From positions 1 through 64,000 of the forward strand of contig NZ_QPJL01000005.1 in NCBI RefSeq assembly GCF_003337565.1: 64,000 bases of DNA, in the 5' to 3' direction. Below the pieces are notes generated by a model. That model was not told where the DNA came from and searched no databases. It saw nothing but the letters and a program-made list of their open reading frames with translations. Positions 9,502-17,572 of the stretch are shown here, in pieces (position 1 is the stretch's first letter; each line of letters opens with the position of its first letter). Source of the DNA: Paracoccus lutimaris. GTDB lineage: Bacteria; Pseudomonadota; Alphaproteobacteria; Rhodobacterales; Rhodobacteraceae. The translations under genes and the position numbers were made by a program.

Positions 9502-9580
9502 GGCTGGGCAGGTCCTGGCTCATTGCAATGCCCAACCAGCCTAGACCCCTACGATAGTCGAAACAATCGCGATGTCCCGT

Positions 9581-10453
9581 CTATTGATTGAAGTTCTCAA
9601 TCAATTCGGCGGCCTTCAGCAGCGCATCGACCAAAGGCGGATGCGGCTCGCGCCGCGCCGTCACCAGCCCGACCATATGGCCCGCACCGGCCAGCGGTCG
9701 CGCCCGGACACCATGCGGCAAGGGCAGGCCCTGGGCCAGCGATTGCGGCAGGATCGCGGCCCAGTCGCCGCTGGCCACATGCGACAGGATCGCCAGCATC
9801 GAGGTCGACTCGACCCGCGGCATCGCGTCCGCCCCCGCCTCCAGCAGATGGCGGGTGACGATGCGGCGGTTCTGCATGTCCGGCGTCAGCAGGCACAGGG
9901 GCCGCCCGGCCGCCTCGGTCCAGTCGACCGGCCCGGTCTCGGCATCGCGCGACACCAGACAATAGGTCTCGCGGTAAAGCGGTCGGCTCTGCACCCGGCC
10001 CAAGGGCTCGCTGTCCAGATAGGTGACGCCGGCATCCAGCTCCAGCGCCTCGATCTGGTCGCGGATCTCGTCGGAGCTGCGCGACAGGATCGACACGCCG
10101 GCATTCGGATGGCGGCGCAAAAACGGCCCGGTCAATTCGGCAATGCGCGGCATGGCGGTCGGAATGACCCCCAGCCGCAGCAGCCCGGAAACCCCCTTGC
10201 GGCTGGCAGCCATCTCGGCCTGCATGGCGCGGGCATCGCCGACGATCCGCCGCGCCCAGTCCAGCACCCGCTCCCCCTCGGGGGTCAGCCCCTGATAGTG
10301 CGAGCCGCGCCGCACCAGTTGCACGCCCAGTTGCTCTTCCAAGGCCTTGATCGCGGATGACAAGGACGGCTGGGTGATGCCAAGCGCCTCGGCCGCGCGG
10401 CCGAAATGCTCTTCGCGCACCAGAACCATGAACATGGACAGCCGGTCGATCAT
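9581..10453 (-). CDS. LysR-family transcriptional regulator, probable fds regulator
   Basis: This 290-residue LysR-type protein has an N-terminal winged helix-turn-helix (residues 1-60: HFGRAAEALGITQPSLSSAI) and a periplasmic-binding-protein-like effector domain (LLRLGVIPTAMPRIAEL onward). It is transcribed in the same direction as fdsG and ends 79 bp before it. Control of the formate dehydrogenase operon is therefore likely but inferred from position. The regulator described for fds in Cupriavidus is, as far as I recall, of the GntR type, so this would be a different solution. The effector is unknown. Confidence 0.85.
   Translation of the reverse strand: MIDRLSMFMVLVREEHFGRAAEALGITQPSLSSAIKALEEQLGVQLVRRGSHYQGLTPEGERVLDWARRIVGDARAMQAEMAASRKGVSGLLRLGVIPTAMPRIAELTGPFLRRHPNAGVSILSRSSDEIRDQIEALELDAGVTYLDSEPLGRVQSRPLYRETYCLVSRDAETGPVDWTEAAGRPLCLLTPDMQNRRIVTRHLLEAGADAMPRVESTSMLAILSHVASGDWAAILPQSLAQGLPLPHGVRARPLAGAGHMVGLVTARREPHPPLVDALLKAAELIENFNQ
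9584..9604 (-). promoter_or_regulatory. Candidate LysR operator, palindromic T-N11-A box
   Basis: TTGAT and ATCAA flank 11 bases (TTGAT-N11-ATCAA), and the palindrome extends to 7 bp arms (TTGATTG/CAATCAA). This is the classic LysR-type T-N11-A box. It lies within the last codons of the LysR gene, about 93 nt upstream of the fdsG start, a plausible position for activation of the fds operon. It is too widely spaced for an FNR box (N4). Assignment is by pattern only. Confidence 0.5.
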
Positions 10454-10470
10454 CAGGCCTCCCGCCGCCC

Positions 10471-10490
10471 TCTTTCATGTCCAAATATCC
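10471..10490 (-). repeat. Dispersed GGATATTT element, copy 1 (CATGAAAGA type)
   Basis: On the minus strand this reads GGATATTTGGACATGAAAGA. It follows a perfect GC hairpin just after purS in the transcription sense. It is the same subtype as the copy at 46241-46260. Confidence 0.8.
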
Positions 10491-10499
10491 TGCGGGGGT

Positions 10500-10520
10500 C
10501 CGGGGGCGCAAAGCCCCCGG
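10500..10520 (-). terminator. Hairpin after purS, followed by a GGATATTT element
   Basis: Perfect 8-bp GC stem (CCGGGGGC/GCCCCCGG) with a 5-nt loop, starting 9 bp after the purS stop on the minus strand. There is no pure T tract; about 10 bp later comes the AT core GGATATTT. It probably ends the purC-purS transcript. Confidence 0.6.
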
Positions 10521-10529
10521 TCCGGCAGA

Positions 10530-10781
10530 TCAGACGATCTCGACGGCGTATTTCTCGATCACGGTATTGGCCAGCAGCCCCTCGCACATGCGGGCAACCT
10601 CGGCCTTGGCCGCCTCGGCATCGCCCGAGGTCAGGTCAAGTTCGATCACCTTGCCCTGACGCACGCCCGAGACGCCCTGAAAGCCAAGCCCGCCCAGGGC
10701 ATGGCGGATCGCCTCGCCCTGCGGGTCCAGAACGCCATCCTTCAGCATGATGGTGACACGAGCCTTAAGGGGGGCTTTCAT
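10530..10781 (-). CDS. purS: Phosphoribosylformylglycinamidine synthase subunit PurS
   Basis: This 83-residue PurS is the small structural subunit of the PurSQL complex that makes FGAM in purine synthesis. It shows the family pattern: a beta strand KARVTIMLKDGVLDPQGEAI, then the GF(Q)GV-(S)GVRQGK segment. I chose ATG 10781 (MKAPLKARV), 11 bp after the purC stop. The longer open frame upstream is out-of-frame purC. No purQ follows: the gene is closed by a hairpin, so purQ and purL must lie elsewhere. Confidence 0.92.
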   Translation of the reverse strand: MKAPLKARVTIMLKDGVLDPQGEAIRHALGGLGFQGVSGVRQGKVIELDLTSGDAEAAKAEVARMCEGLLANTVIEKYAVEIV

Positions 10782-10792
10782 CGGCGGGCCTT

Positions 10793-11557
10793 TCAGTTGA
10801 TCAAAGTGGGCTTGGTCAGCGTGGTGGTATTGGCAGGCATCAGGCCCAGCCGGCGGGCCACCTCGGTATAGGCGTCCGTCAGGCTGCCCAGATCGCGGCG
10901 GAACACGTCCTTGTCGAGCTTCTGCCCGGTCTTGACGTCCCAAAGCCGGCAGGAATCCGGGCTGATCTCGTCGGCGACGACCAGGCGCATGAAATCGCCG
11001 TCCCAGATGCGGCCGATCTCGATCTTGAAGTCGATCAGCTTGATCCCGGCGCCAAAGAACACACCCGACAGGAAGTCGTTCACACGCAGCGCCAGGCTGA
11101 CGATATCGTCCAGATCCTGCTGGCTGGCCCAGCCGAATGCGATGATATACTCCTCGGACACAAAGGGATCGCCCAACTCGTCGTTCTTGAAACTGTACTC
11201 GACGATCGGGCGCGGCAGGGGCGTGCCCTCCTCCATGCCCAGACGCTTGGCGATGGAACCGGCGGCGAAATTGCGGACAATCACCTCCAGCGGAATGATC
11301 TCGACCTGACGCACCAGCTGCTCGCGCATGTTGATGCGGCGGATGAAGTGGTTCGGCACGCCGATATTGGTCAGCCCGGTCATGAAGAATTCGGACAGGC
11401 GGTTGTTCAGCACCCCCTTGCCCTCGATCGTGGCCTTTTTCTGGGCATTGAAGGCAGTGGCGTCATCCTTGAAATACTGGATCAGGGTGCCCGGCTCGGT
11501 GCCTTCGTAAAGGATCTTGGCCTTGCCTTCGTAGATTTTCTTGCGCCTTGGTGCCAT
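10793..11557 (-). CDS. purC: Phosphoribosylaminoimidazole-succinocarboxamide (SAICAR) synthase
   Basis: This 254-residue enzyme joins CAIR and aspartate, with ATP, to form SAICAR in purine synthesis. The N-terminus [14 protein letters not shown] is the family's ATP-binding start, and the SAICAR synthetase signatures are visible ([12 protein letters not shown], then [10 protein letters not shown] and [12 protein letters not shown]). The length is normal. It forms a two-gene unit with purS. The plus-strand zeta gene begins 213 bp away, so this is a divergent promoter region. Confidence 0.96.
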   Translation of the reverse strand: MAPRRKKIYEGKAKILYEGTEPGTLIQYFKDDATAFNAQKKATIEGKGVLNNRLSEFFMTGLTNIGVPNHFIRRINMREQLVRQVEIIPLEVIVRNFAAGSIAKRLGMEEGTPLPRPIVEYSFKNDELGDPFVSEEYIIAFGWASQQDLDDIVSLALRVNDFLSGVFFGAGIKLIDFKIEIGRIWDGDFMRLVVADEISPDSCRLWDVKTGQKLDKDVFRRDLGSLTDAYTEVARRLGLMPANTTTLTKPTLIN

Positions 11558-11770
11558 GCTGCGCGTCTCCCGTGTGCAAGGTGACCGTCATTCCTTAGCG
11601 CCTATAGGCCAGAAACGGGGTCCGGGGCAATACGGGGCGCAAGACGGACCCCCGGAAAGACACAGCGGAAAGGTTCCGCAAACCAGTTCCCGCGATACAG
11701 GCTTGCGATGCGGCGTGCGGCTGGGCATATCCTGTTGTATAATCAAGAAACACCCAAGCCGGAGGCCGCC

Positions 11771-12085
11771 ATGACCACCTTTGATGACCGCGAGCGCGCG
11801 CAAGAGGCGAAATTCGCCTATGATGCCGAGCTGAACTTCAAGGCCGAAGCGCGGCGCAACCGCCTGCTGGGCGAATGGGCCGCCGGCCTTCTGGGCAAAA
11901 AGGGCGACGATGCGCGCTCATACGCCCTGACCATCGTCAGTTCGGATTTCGACGAGCCGGGCGATGAGGACGTGTTCCGCAAGCTGGCCCATGACCTTGC
12001 CGATTTCGCCGAGGAAGCCGCGATCCGCGCCAAGATGGTCGAGCTGCGCGCTGTCGCCCGCCAGCAGATCGTCGACGAGATCTGA
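11771..12085 (+). CDS. F1-ATPase inhibitor zeta subunit (DUF1476)
   Basis: This 104-residue protein belongs to DUF1476. Its Paracoccus denitrificans member is the zeta subunit, which binds the F1 sector of ATP synthase and blocks ATP hydrolysis through its N-terminal helix. The family start MTTFDDRERAQEAKFAYD is clear. ATG 11771 has the Shine-Dalgarno sequence GGAGG six bases upstream, so the longer reading from 11708 is rejected. It lies 14 kb from the F0 genes in this window, and a hairpin follows at 12117. Confidence 0.93.
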   Translation: MTTFDDRERAQEAKFAYDAELNFKAEARRNRLLGEWAAGLLGKKGDDARSYALTIVSSDFDEPGDEDVFRKLAHDLADFAEEAAIRAKMVELRAVARQQIVDEI

Positions 12086-12116
12086 TCCCGCGCCAGGCGC
12101 CATGCAGATGACAATA

Positions 12117-12137
12117 CGCCCCGGACAGCCCGGGGCG
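12117..12137 (+). terminator. Hairpin after the zeta gene
   Basis: Perfect 8-bp stem (CGCCCCGG/CCGGGGCG) with a 5-nt loop, about 30 bp after the stop at 12085. The tail is TTCGCG with no T tract. It sits between convergent genes and could serve both. Confidence 0.55.
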
Positions 12138-12160
12138 TTCGCGTCCTTGACCGGCGGTTC

Positions 12161-13492
12161 TCAGGCAGCCGCCCGGGCCACGCGCGGATAAAGCCGCCAC
12201 ATGGTCAGCCCGCGGATCGCATTCAGCCCCATCAGCGCCGCCCACAGGCCATGATTGCCGAAAGCCATCGGCAGCACCGCGACCAGCAGCGCGTAACAGC
12301 CGACCGAGATCAGCATGGCGTCGCGCATCTCGCGCGTGCGGGTGGCGCCGATGAAGATGCCGTCCAGCATCCATGAGGCGATGCCGATCAGCGGCGCCGC
12401 GACCAGCCAGGGCAGGTAAAGCCGCGCCTCGGCCCGCACCTCTGCCGAGGTGGTCAACAGATCGATGATCGCGGGACCGGCCAGCGCAAAGACCGCCGAC
12501 ATCAGCGCCGCCCCCGCCACGCCCCATGCCGAGGTGACCGCGACGGCGCGGCGCAGCCGTTCGGGACGGCGCGCCCCGACCGCCTGCCCGACCAGGGATT
12601 CGGCGGCAAAGGCAAACCCGTCAAGCCCATAGGCGACAATGCTGAGAAATTGCAGCAGGACCTGATTGGCGGCCAGCGCCACATCGCCCTGCCCCGCGCC
12701 CAGAAACATGAAGCTGGTGAACGCGCCCTGCAACAGGACCGAGCGGATCATGATATCGCCATTGACGCGGACCAGTTCCACCAGCCGCTCGCGCGCCCAG
12801 ATCCCACCCCGGCGCAGGGCCGCGCGCAAGGCGTGCCGGGCCAGCACCAATCCCAGCGCCAGCCCGGACCATTCCGCGATCAGCGTGGCCAGCGCGACGC
12901 CGCCGACACCCCAGCCAAGCCCCAGCACGAACCACAGGTCCAGCCCGACATTCAGCCCGTTCATCAGCAATTGCAGCGCCAGCACGGCCCGCGTCCGCTC
13001 GATGGCGATCAGCCAGCCGGTGATGGCGTAAAGCGCGATGGTCGCGGGCGCACCCCAGATGCGGATCGCAAGGTATTGCCGGGCCAGCGCCTCGACCTCG
13101 GGCGAGGCCGGCGCCAGCCGGAAGGCGCCGGCAAAGATCGGCACATGCAGCAGCATCAGCGCCAGCCCCGCCGCCAGCCCGATCCCCAACGCGCGGGCCA
13201 GATGCGCGCCCGCCTCGCCCTGATCGCCCGCGCCATGGGACTGCGCCACCAGCCCCGAGGTACCCATGCGCAAAAAGCCGAAAATCCAGTAGATCGAGGC
13301 CAGGATCACCGCGCCGATGCCGACCGCGCCAATCGGTTCGGGTCGGCCCAGTTGGCCGACGACGCCGGTATCGACCGCACCCAGAATCGGGATCGTGGCG
13401 TTGGAAAGGACGATGGGCAGCGCGATGGCCAGAACCCGGCGGTGGCTGATCTCGCGCCCCGGGGCCGGTTCGGCCATGCCTGCGTCAGCCAT
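12161..13492 (-). CDS. MATE-family multidrug/metabolite exporter (DinF-like)
   Basis: This 443-residue protein has about twelve hydrophobic segments in two similar halves, as in MATE transporters. MATE-like segments include SNATIPILGAVDTGVVGQLG near residues 30-50 and EWSGLALGLVLARHAL in the middle. Such proteins exchange cations or protons for drugs or organic metabolites across the inner membrane. The substrate cannot be read from sequence. The start at 13492 overlaps the upstream thioesterase stop by 8 bp, so the three genes 14433-12161 are probably one transcript. A later in-frame ATG is possible. Confidence 0.88.
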   Translation of the reverse strand: MADAGMAEPAPGREISHRRVLAIALPIVLSNATIPILGAVDTGVVGQLGRPEPIGAVGIGAVILASIYWIFGFLRMGTSGLVAQSHGAGDQGEAGAHLARALGIGLAAGLALMLLHVPIFAGAFRLAPASPEVEALARQYLAIRIWGAPATIALYAITGWLIAIERTRAVLALQLLMNGLNVGLDLWFVLGLGWGVGGVALATLIAEWSGLALGLVLARHALRAALRRGGIWARERLVELVRVNGDIMIRSVLLQGAFTSFMFLGAGQGDVALAANQVLLQFLSIVAYGLDGFAFAAESLVGQAVGARRPERLRRAVAVTSAWGVAGAALMSAVFALAGPAIIDLLTTSAEVRAEARLYLPWLVAAPLIGIASWMLDGIFIGATRTREMRDAMLISVGCYALLVAVLPMAFGNHGLWAALMGLNAIRGLTMWRLYPRVARAAA

Positions 13493-13988
13493 CCTGCGGC
13501 ATCAGGAAATGCCCGGTCGCCTGCGCGAACAGCTTGGTGCGCTGGTCCTGCCATGCCTCGACATGGACGCTGGCATAGCGCCGCCCGGAGCGCACCACCC
13601 GCGCCCGCGCATAGGCGTCGCGCGGCAGGCCCGAGCGCAGGTAATCGACGGTAAAGTCGATGGTCTTGGGCAGGCGCGGCAGGCTTTCTGGGACCGAGGC
13701 ATCGGGGGCGATGCGGCCCTCCTCCATGTCCTCCCAGATCGCGGTCCAGGTCAGCTCGACGATGCAGGTCACCTCAAGAAAGGCGGCCGTCACCCCGCCA
13801 TGGATCGCCGGCAGCAGCGGATTACCGATCAGCTTTTCGTCAAAGGGCAGCACGGCGGTCAACTCGTCGCCACGGCGGTCGAAGACCATGCCCAGCCAGC
13901 GGATATAGGGTACGCCCGAGACCAGCGCATTCAGCGCGTTGTTGCGGCGTGACTTGATCGCGGCAAGGGGTTCGTTGCGGGGGGCCAT
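13485..13988 (-). CDS. PaaI-family hotdog thioesterase
   Basis: This 167-residue hotdog-fold protein carries the PaaI/4HBT pattern LLPAIHGGVTAAFLEVT followed by KTIDFTVDYLRSG. These proteins hydrolyse acyl-CoA thioesters. The start MAPRNEPLAAIKSR at 13988 is one base after the stop of the next thioesterase upstream. The longer open frame from 14069 overlaps that gene and is rejected. The substrate is unknown; the neighbouring beta-oxidation operon suggests acyl-CoA housekeeping. Confidence 0.85.
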   Translation of the reverse strand: MAPRNEPLAAIKSRRNNALNALVSGVPYIRWLGMVFDRRGDELTAVLPFDEKLIGNPLLPAIHGGVTAAFLEVTCIVELTWTAIWEDMEEGRIAPDASVPESLPRLPKTIDFTVDYLRSGLPRDAYARARVVRSGRRYASVHVEAWQDQRTKLFAQATGHFLMPQDG

Positions 13989-13989
13989 G

Positions 13990-14433
13990 TCAGCGCTCAA
14001 GCGTAAAGGCGCCGGTGGCCGAGGCCACGGGGCGGGTTTCGTCCTCGTCCATCGCCACGGCGCGCACAAACGCGACCGAGCGGGTGACGTGATAGCATTC
14101 GGCGCGGGCGCGGATCACCTGTCCGGGCGTCGCGCCGCGCATATAGTCGATGCGCAGATCGATGGTCGCGGTCGAACGCGGCCCGACCGGATGCGCCATC
14201 ACCGCCGCGCCACTGCAAGTGTCCATCAGCGCCGAGACGACGCCGCCATGGATCACCCCGCTGCGCGGATCGCCGACCAGCTCGGCATTCCACGGCAACG
14301 AGATCACCGCCCCCTCGGGGCCGATATCCTCAAGCACCATGCCAAGGGCGCGCGCATGCGGAATCGCCTCGATGAATTGGCGCGCGATGCGCCGGCGCTG
14401 TTCGCGCTGCTCGTCCTCTGACTGCCTTGTCAT
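13990..14433 (-). CDS. PaaI-family hotdog thioesterase
   Basis: This 147-residue second hotdog thioesterase has the HGG helix ([17 protein letters not shown]) and [13 protein letters not shown], typical of the PaaI branch. It is a distant paralogue of the gene downstream. It is divergent from the first MerR regulator (138 bp between starts), so it may share that control region. Its exact acyl-CoA substrate cannot be inferred. Confidence 0.87.
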   Translation of the reverse strand: MTRQSEDEQREQRRRIARQFIEAIPHARALGMVLEDIGPEGAVISLPWNAELVGDPRSGVIHGGVVSALMDTCSGAAVMAHPVGPRSTATIDLRIDYMRGATPGQVIRARAECYHVTRSVAFVRAVAMDEDETRPVASATGAFTLER

Positions 14434-14530
14434 CCGTTTCCGCCAAACCTTGCGTGATCTTGCGGCATGGTATCAGCGCCCATCCGGCTGGCAAGCCCGC
14501 TGCGGTGGTTGAGTTTGATTCGCCAGCACG

Positions 14531-14545
14531 TTACGCTGAACGTCA
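14531..14545. promoter_or_regulatory. Candidate MerR-family operator, site 1
   Basis: TTACGCTGAACGTCA, with ACGTT/AACGT inverted arms at 14528-14532 and 14539-14543. It lies 27 bp before the first MerR gene. It is almost identical to a site before the second MerR gene (one inserted base), so the two regulators probably share binding sites. Confidence 0.45.
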
Positions 14546-14571
14546 TGCGCATCCGACCACAGAGATTTCCG

Positions 14572-14970
14572 ATGCCCGATAGCGAATATATAAGTTTCAA
14601 AGATATGTGCGGCCGTTTCGACGTCACGCCCAGAACCTTGCGTTATTATGAATATATTGAGTTGCTCAGCCCCCATAAGGAAGGCCGCTCGCGTTTTTAT
14701 GGCGCGCGCGAGGTTGCCCGGATGAAGCTGATCCTGCGCGGTCGCCGCTTCGGCTTTTCGCTGGAGGACATCCGTCAATGGCTGCTGATCTATGGCGAAA
14801 AGGGAACGCGCGAGCAGTATCGTGTCTGGATCGATCTGGCCGACCGCCAGCTTGATGTCCTGCGCGAACAGCGCGACGAACTGGAAACCTCGATGAGCGA
14901 CCTGCGCGCCCTGCGTGATGAGACATCAAGACTGCTGACTGAGATGGACGGTCGCGCCGAGCAAAAATAA
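14572..14970 (+). CDS. MerR-family transcriptional regulator (beta-oxidation cluster, first copy)
   Basis: This 132-residue MerR-type protein has the N-terminal helix-turn-helix [17 protein letters not shown] and wing RSRFYGAREVARMKLILRG, then a coiled-coil dimer helix and no cysteine-rich metal site. ATG 14572 (MPDSEYISF) is preferred over the upstream frame because the domain begins there. It precedes a paralogue and the acyl-CoA dehydrogenase. In related proteobacteria, MerR regulators of the LiuR type control fatty-acid or branched-chain amino-acid breakdown; that role is inferred here. Confidence 0.86.
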   Translation: MPDSEYISFKDMCGRFDVTPRTLRYYEYIELLSPHKEGRSRFYGAREVARMKLILRGRRFGFSLEDIRQWLLIYGEKGTREQYRVWIDLADRQLDVLREQRDELETSMSDLRALRDETSRLLTEMDGRAEQK

Positions 14971-15039
14971 TGCAAGGCGCATCAGGCTGATTTTCATCAA
15001 TATTCGCAGGATGACCCGACCCTGACGCGACGTTCCACC

Positions 15040-15067
15040 TTACGCGAACGTCAACCTTGCCTATATT
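15040..15067 (+). promoter_or_regulatory. Candidate MerR operator (site 2) and -10 element
   Basis: TTACGCGAACGTCAA at 15040-15054 repeats site 1 with one base fewer in the centre. A good -10 element, TATATT, follows at 15062-15067. The operator sits immediately upstream of the -10, as usual for MerR-type control. No convincing -35 is visible. GGAGGG upstream of ATG 15105 is the ribosome site. Confidence 0.45.
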
Positions 15068-15104
15068 GCGTGGCAAGTGAACGTGGTTTGGGAGGGTATC
15101 GGCC

Positions 15105-15494
15105 ATGAGCGCCGACTTAATGACCATCCGGCAGATGTGCGACGCCTTCGATGTGACGCCGCGCACCCTGCGTTTTTATGAGTCCCGCGAACTTCTGTTT
15201 CCGCTGCGCCGCGGCCAGCACCGGCTTTACGGCCGTACCGACCGCGCCCGGCTCAAGCTGATCCTGCGCGGCAAGCGCTTCGGCTTTTCACTGGAACAGA
15301 TCCGCCAGCTGCTCGAGCTTTACGACCCGGCCGAGCGCAACATCACCCAGACCGAGGCCATTCTGGCCACCGCCCGCGACAGACTGGCCGACATGGAACG
15401 CCAGCATGCAGAGCTGGGCGGCGCCATTGTCGATCTGCGCCAGCAGATCGCCGAGGGCGAAAGCCAGCTGCGCCACGTGAAATCAGAAGCCTGA
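15105..15494 (+). CDS. MerR-family transcriptional regulator (beta-oxidation cluster, second copy)
   Basis: This 129-residue MerR protein closely resembles the previous gene ([39 protein letters not shown]). It has a leucine/glutamine-rich coiled coil after residue 85 and no metal-binding cysteines. It is 25 bp upstream of the acyl-CoA dehydrogenase and probably cotranscribed with it. Tandem MerR paralogues may form heterodimers or respond to different acyl-CoAs; neither can be decided from sequence. Confidence 0.88.
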   Translation: MSADLMTIRQMCDAFDVTPRTLRFYESRELLFPLRRGQHRLYGRTDRARLKLILRGKRFGFSLEQIRQLLELYDPAERNITQTEAILATARDRLADMERQHAELGGAIVDLRQQIAEGESQLRHVKSEA

Positions 15495-15519
15495 AACGCA
15501 GACCCCCCGGGGAGGAACA

Positions 15520-17298
15520 ATGACCACCTATGCCGCGCCCATCCGTGACATGCAGTTCGTGCTGCATGACCTGCTTGAGATCTCGAAGCAGGACCTTTCA
15601 GGCTATAACGAGCTTGAGCCGGAATTCACCGAGGCCATTCTGGACGCCGCCGGCAAGCTTGCCTCCGAGGTACTGGCGCCGCTGAACCGGGTCGGCGATC
15701 ACGAGGGCTGCACGCTGGAGAACGGCGTCGTGCGCACGCCGACGGGGTTTCGCGCCGCCTTCGACCAGATGCGCGAGGGGGGCTGGACGGCGCTTGACTG
15801 CGACCCGGACTATGGCGGCCAGGGCATGCCCTATGTGATCGGCCTGGCTGCGGGCGAGCTGTTCTCGGCCTCGAACATGGCCTTTACCATGTATCAGGGC
15901 CTGACCCATGGCGCCTATTCGGCGATCCACGCCCATGGCTCGGACGAGCAGAAGGCGACCTATCTGCCCAAGATGGTCAGCTGCGAATGGACCGGCACCA
16001 TGAACCTGACCGAGCCGCATGCCGGCACCGATCTGGGCATGCTGCGCACCAAGGCCGAGCCGCAGGACGATGGCAGCTACCTGATCAGCGGACAGAAGAT
16101 CTTCATCTCGGCCGGCGATCACGACATGTCGGAAAATGTCATCCATCTGGTTCTGGCCAAGGCACCGGGCGGCGGCGAAAGCACCAAGGGCATCTCGCTG
16201 TTCATCGTGCCGAAGTTTCTGGTCAACGAAGATGGCAGCCTTGGCGCGCGCAATGCGGTCAGCGTCGGCAATCTTGAAGAAAAGATGGGCATTCACGGCA
16301 ATTCGACCTGCGTGATGAACTATGACGGCGCGAAGGGCTGGCTCCTGGGCGACCTGCACAAGGGTATGCGCGCCATGTTCACCATGATGAACGAGGCCCG
16401 CCTTGGCGTCGGCCTGCAGGGCTATGCCGTGGCCGAGGCCGCCTATCAGAACGCCGTGACCTATGCCCGCGAGCGCCTTCAGGGCCGCGCGGTGACCGGC
16501 GACGCCAATCCTGCCGGGCCGGCCGATCCGCTGATCGTGCATCCCGATATCCGCCGCAACCTGATGGACCAGAAAAGCTTCCTTGAAGGCGCGCGCGCGC
16601 TGGCCTTCTGGGGCGCCTATCTGATCGACCGCGCGCGTTTGGCCGAGGACAAGACGGCGGACGACCTGATCTCGCTCCTGACGCCGGTGATCAAGGGCTT
16701 TTTGACCGACAAGGGCTTCGACTCGGCGGTGCAGGCCCAGCAGGTCTTTGGCGGCCACGGCTATATCGAGGAACAGGGCATGTCGCAATTCGTGCGCGAC
16801 AGCCGCATCGCCATGATCTACGAGGGCGCGAATGGCGTGCAGGCGCTGGACCTCGTGGGCCGCAAGCTCGCGGCCGAGGGCGGCAAGCCGATCATGGCCT
16901 TCTTCGAGATGATCAAGGCCGAGATCAAGGCGCATGAGGGCGACGCAGCGCTGAAGGCCGACTTCCTCGAACCGCTGAAGTCCGCGTCAAAGGATCTGCA
17001 GGCGGCGGGGATGTATTTCATGCAGCAGGGCATGAAGGATCCGAACGCGGCGCTGTCGGGCTCCTATGATTTCATGCATCTGTTCGGGCATGTCGCGCTG
17101 GGGCTGATGTGGACCCGCATGGCCGCCGCCGCCAAGAAGGCGCTGGCCGAGGGCCGGGGCGATCGCCAGTTCTACGAGACGAAGCTGGCGACCGGGCGCT
17201 ATTATATGGCGCGGCAGCTGCCGGCGACCGCCATGCATCTGGCCCGCATCCAAAGCGGCGCGGATCCGGTGATGGCGCTGGACGCCGACCGGTTCTGA
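15520..17298 (+). CDS. Acyl-CoA dehydrogenase, long form with C-terminal extension (DmdC-like family)
   Basis: This 592-residue flavoenzyme introduces the first double bond in acyl-CoA breakdown. It has the normal acyl-CoA dehydrogenase core ([17 protein letters not shown] as FAD/substrate motif; [18 protein letters not shown] near residue 435) plus an extra C-terminal domain of about 120 residues. This length is typical of the family that includes the DMSP-pathway enzyme DmdC and long-chain enzymes. DmdC itself is a possibility, but the adjacent thiolase and FadJ favour general fatty-acid beta-oxidation. The start has GGAGG upstream. Confidence 0.9.
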   Translation: MTTYAAPIRDMQFVLHDLLEISKQDLSGYNELEPEFTEAILDAAGKLASEVLAPLNRVGDHEGCTLENGVVRTPTGFRAAFDQMREGGWTALDCDPDYGGQGMPYVIGLAAGELFSASNMAFTMYQGLTHGAYSAIHAHGSDEQKATYLPKMVSCEWTGTMNLTEPHAGTDLGMLRTKAEPQDDGSYLISGQKIFISAGDHDMSENVIHLVLAKAPGGGESTKGISLFIVPKFLVNEDGSLGARNAVSVGNLEEKMGIHGNSTCVMNYDGAKGWLLGDLHKGMRAMFTMMNEARLGVGLQGYAVAEAAYQNAVTYARERLQGRAVTGDANPAGPADPLIVHPDIRRNLMDQKSFLEGARALAFWGAYLIDRARLAEDKTADDLISLLTPVIKGFLTDKGFDSAVQAQQVFGGHGYIEEQGMSQFVRDSRIAMIYEGANGVQALDLVGRKLAAEGGKPIMAFFEMIKAEIKAHEGDAALKADFLEPLKSASKDLQAAGMYFMQQGMKDPNAALSGSYDFMHLFGHVALGLMWTRMAAAAKKALAEGRGDRQFYETKLATGRYYMARQLPATAMHLARIQSGADPVMALDADRF

Positions 17299-17306
17299 AC
17301 CCTTGT

Positions 17307-17346
17307 CCCCGCTGGCACGGCCGGATGCCTCCGGCGGGGATATTTG
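17307..17346 (+). terminator. Terminator-like hairpin with ATATTT tail after the acyl-CoA dehydrogenase
   Basis: Nine-bp stem CCCCGCTGG/CCGGCGGGG (one G-T pair) running straight into ATATTTG, 8 bp after the stop at 17298. Partial termination here would set the acyl-CoA dehydrogenase level apart from the downstream GST, thiolase and FadJ genes. Confidence 0.5.
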
Positions 17347-17358
17347 AATGAAGAAGAA
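17338..17358 (+). repeat. Dispersed GGATATTT element, copy 2 (plus orientation)
   Basis: GGATATTTGAATGAAGAAG followed by AA, attached to the hairpin behind the acyl-CoA dehydrogenase. It faces an inverted partner at 17500-17520, so the 274-bp gap is bracketed by an inverted pair. Confidence 0.8.
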
Positions 17359-17499
17359 GGGGCGGCCCCGCCTCATACGCGGCCATCGGCATCAGTGGCA
17401 TGACGCGGGGCTTTCTCCTTCAGCGGTCATCGGCTTCCCAGCCTGTACCGCGCCGTCAGGATAGAAGGCGAAAGGTTGCGCAAGCGTTAACAAGGCCCA

Positions 17500-17520
17500 T
17501 TCTTCTTCACGAAAATATCC
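17500..17520 (-). repeat. Dispersed GGATATTT element, copy 3 (inverted partner of copy 2)
   Basis: On the minus strand this reads GGATATTTTCGTGAAGAAG then AA. No minus-strand gene lies upstream of it, so here it is not behind a stop codon. Confidence 0.75.
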
Positions 17521-17529
17521 CGGGGGGGT

Positions 17530-17550
17530 CCGGGGGCGCGCAGCCCCCGG
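17530..17550. terminator. GC hairpin in the leader of the GST gene
   Basis: Perfect 8-bp stem CCGGGGGC/GCCCCCGG with loop GCGCA, the same stem as after purS. It lies 22 bp before the GST start and points the wrong way to end any visible gene. It may be a leader structure or a mobile copy of the element family. Confidence 0.45.
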
Positions 17551-17572
17551 CTGGACGAGGCAGGAGGAACCC

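Noticed and set aside
9584..9604. FNR/Anr box before fdsG
   Set aside because: The TTGAT and ATCAA halves are 11 bases apart, not 4, so the site does not fit FNR but does fit a LysR box.
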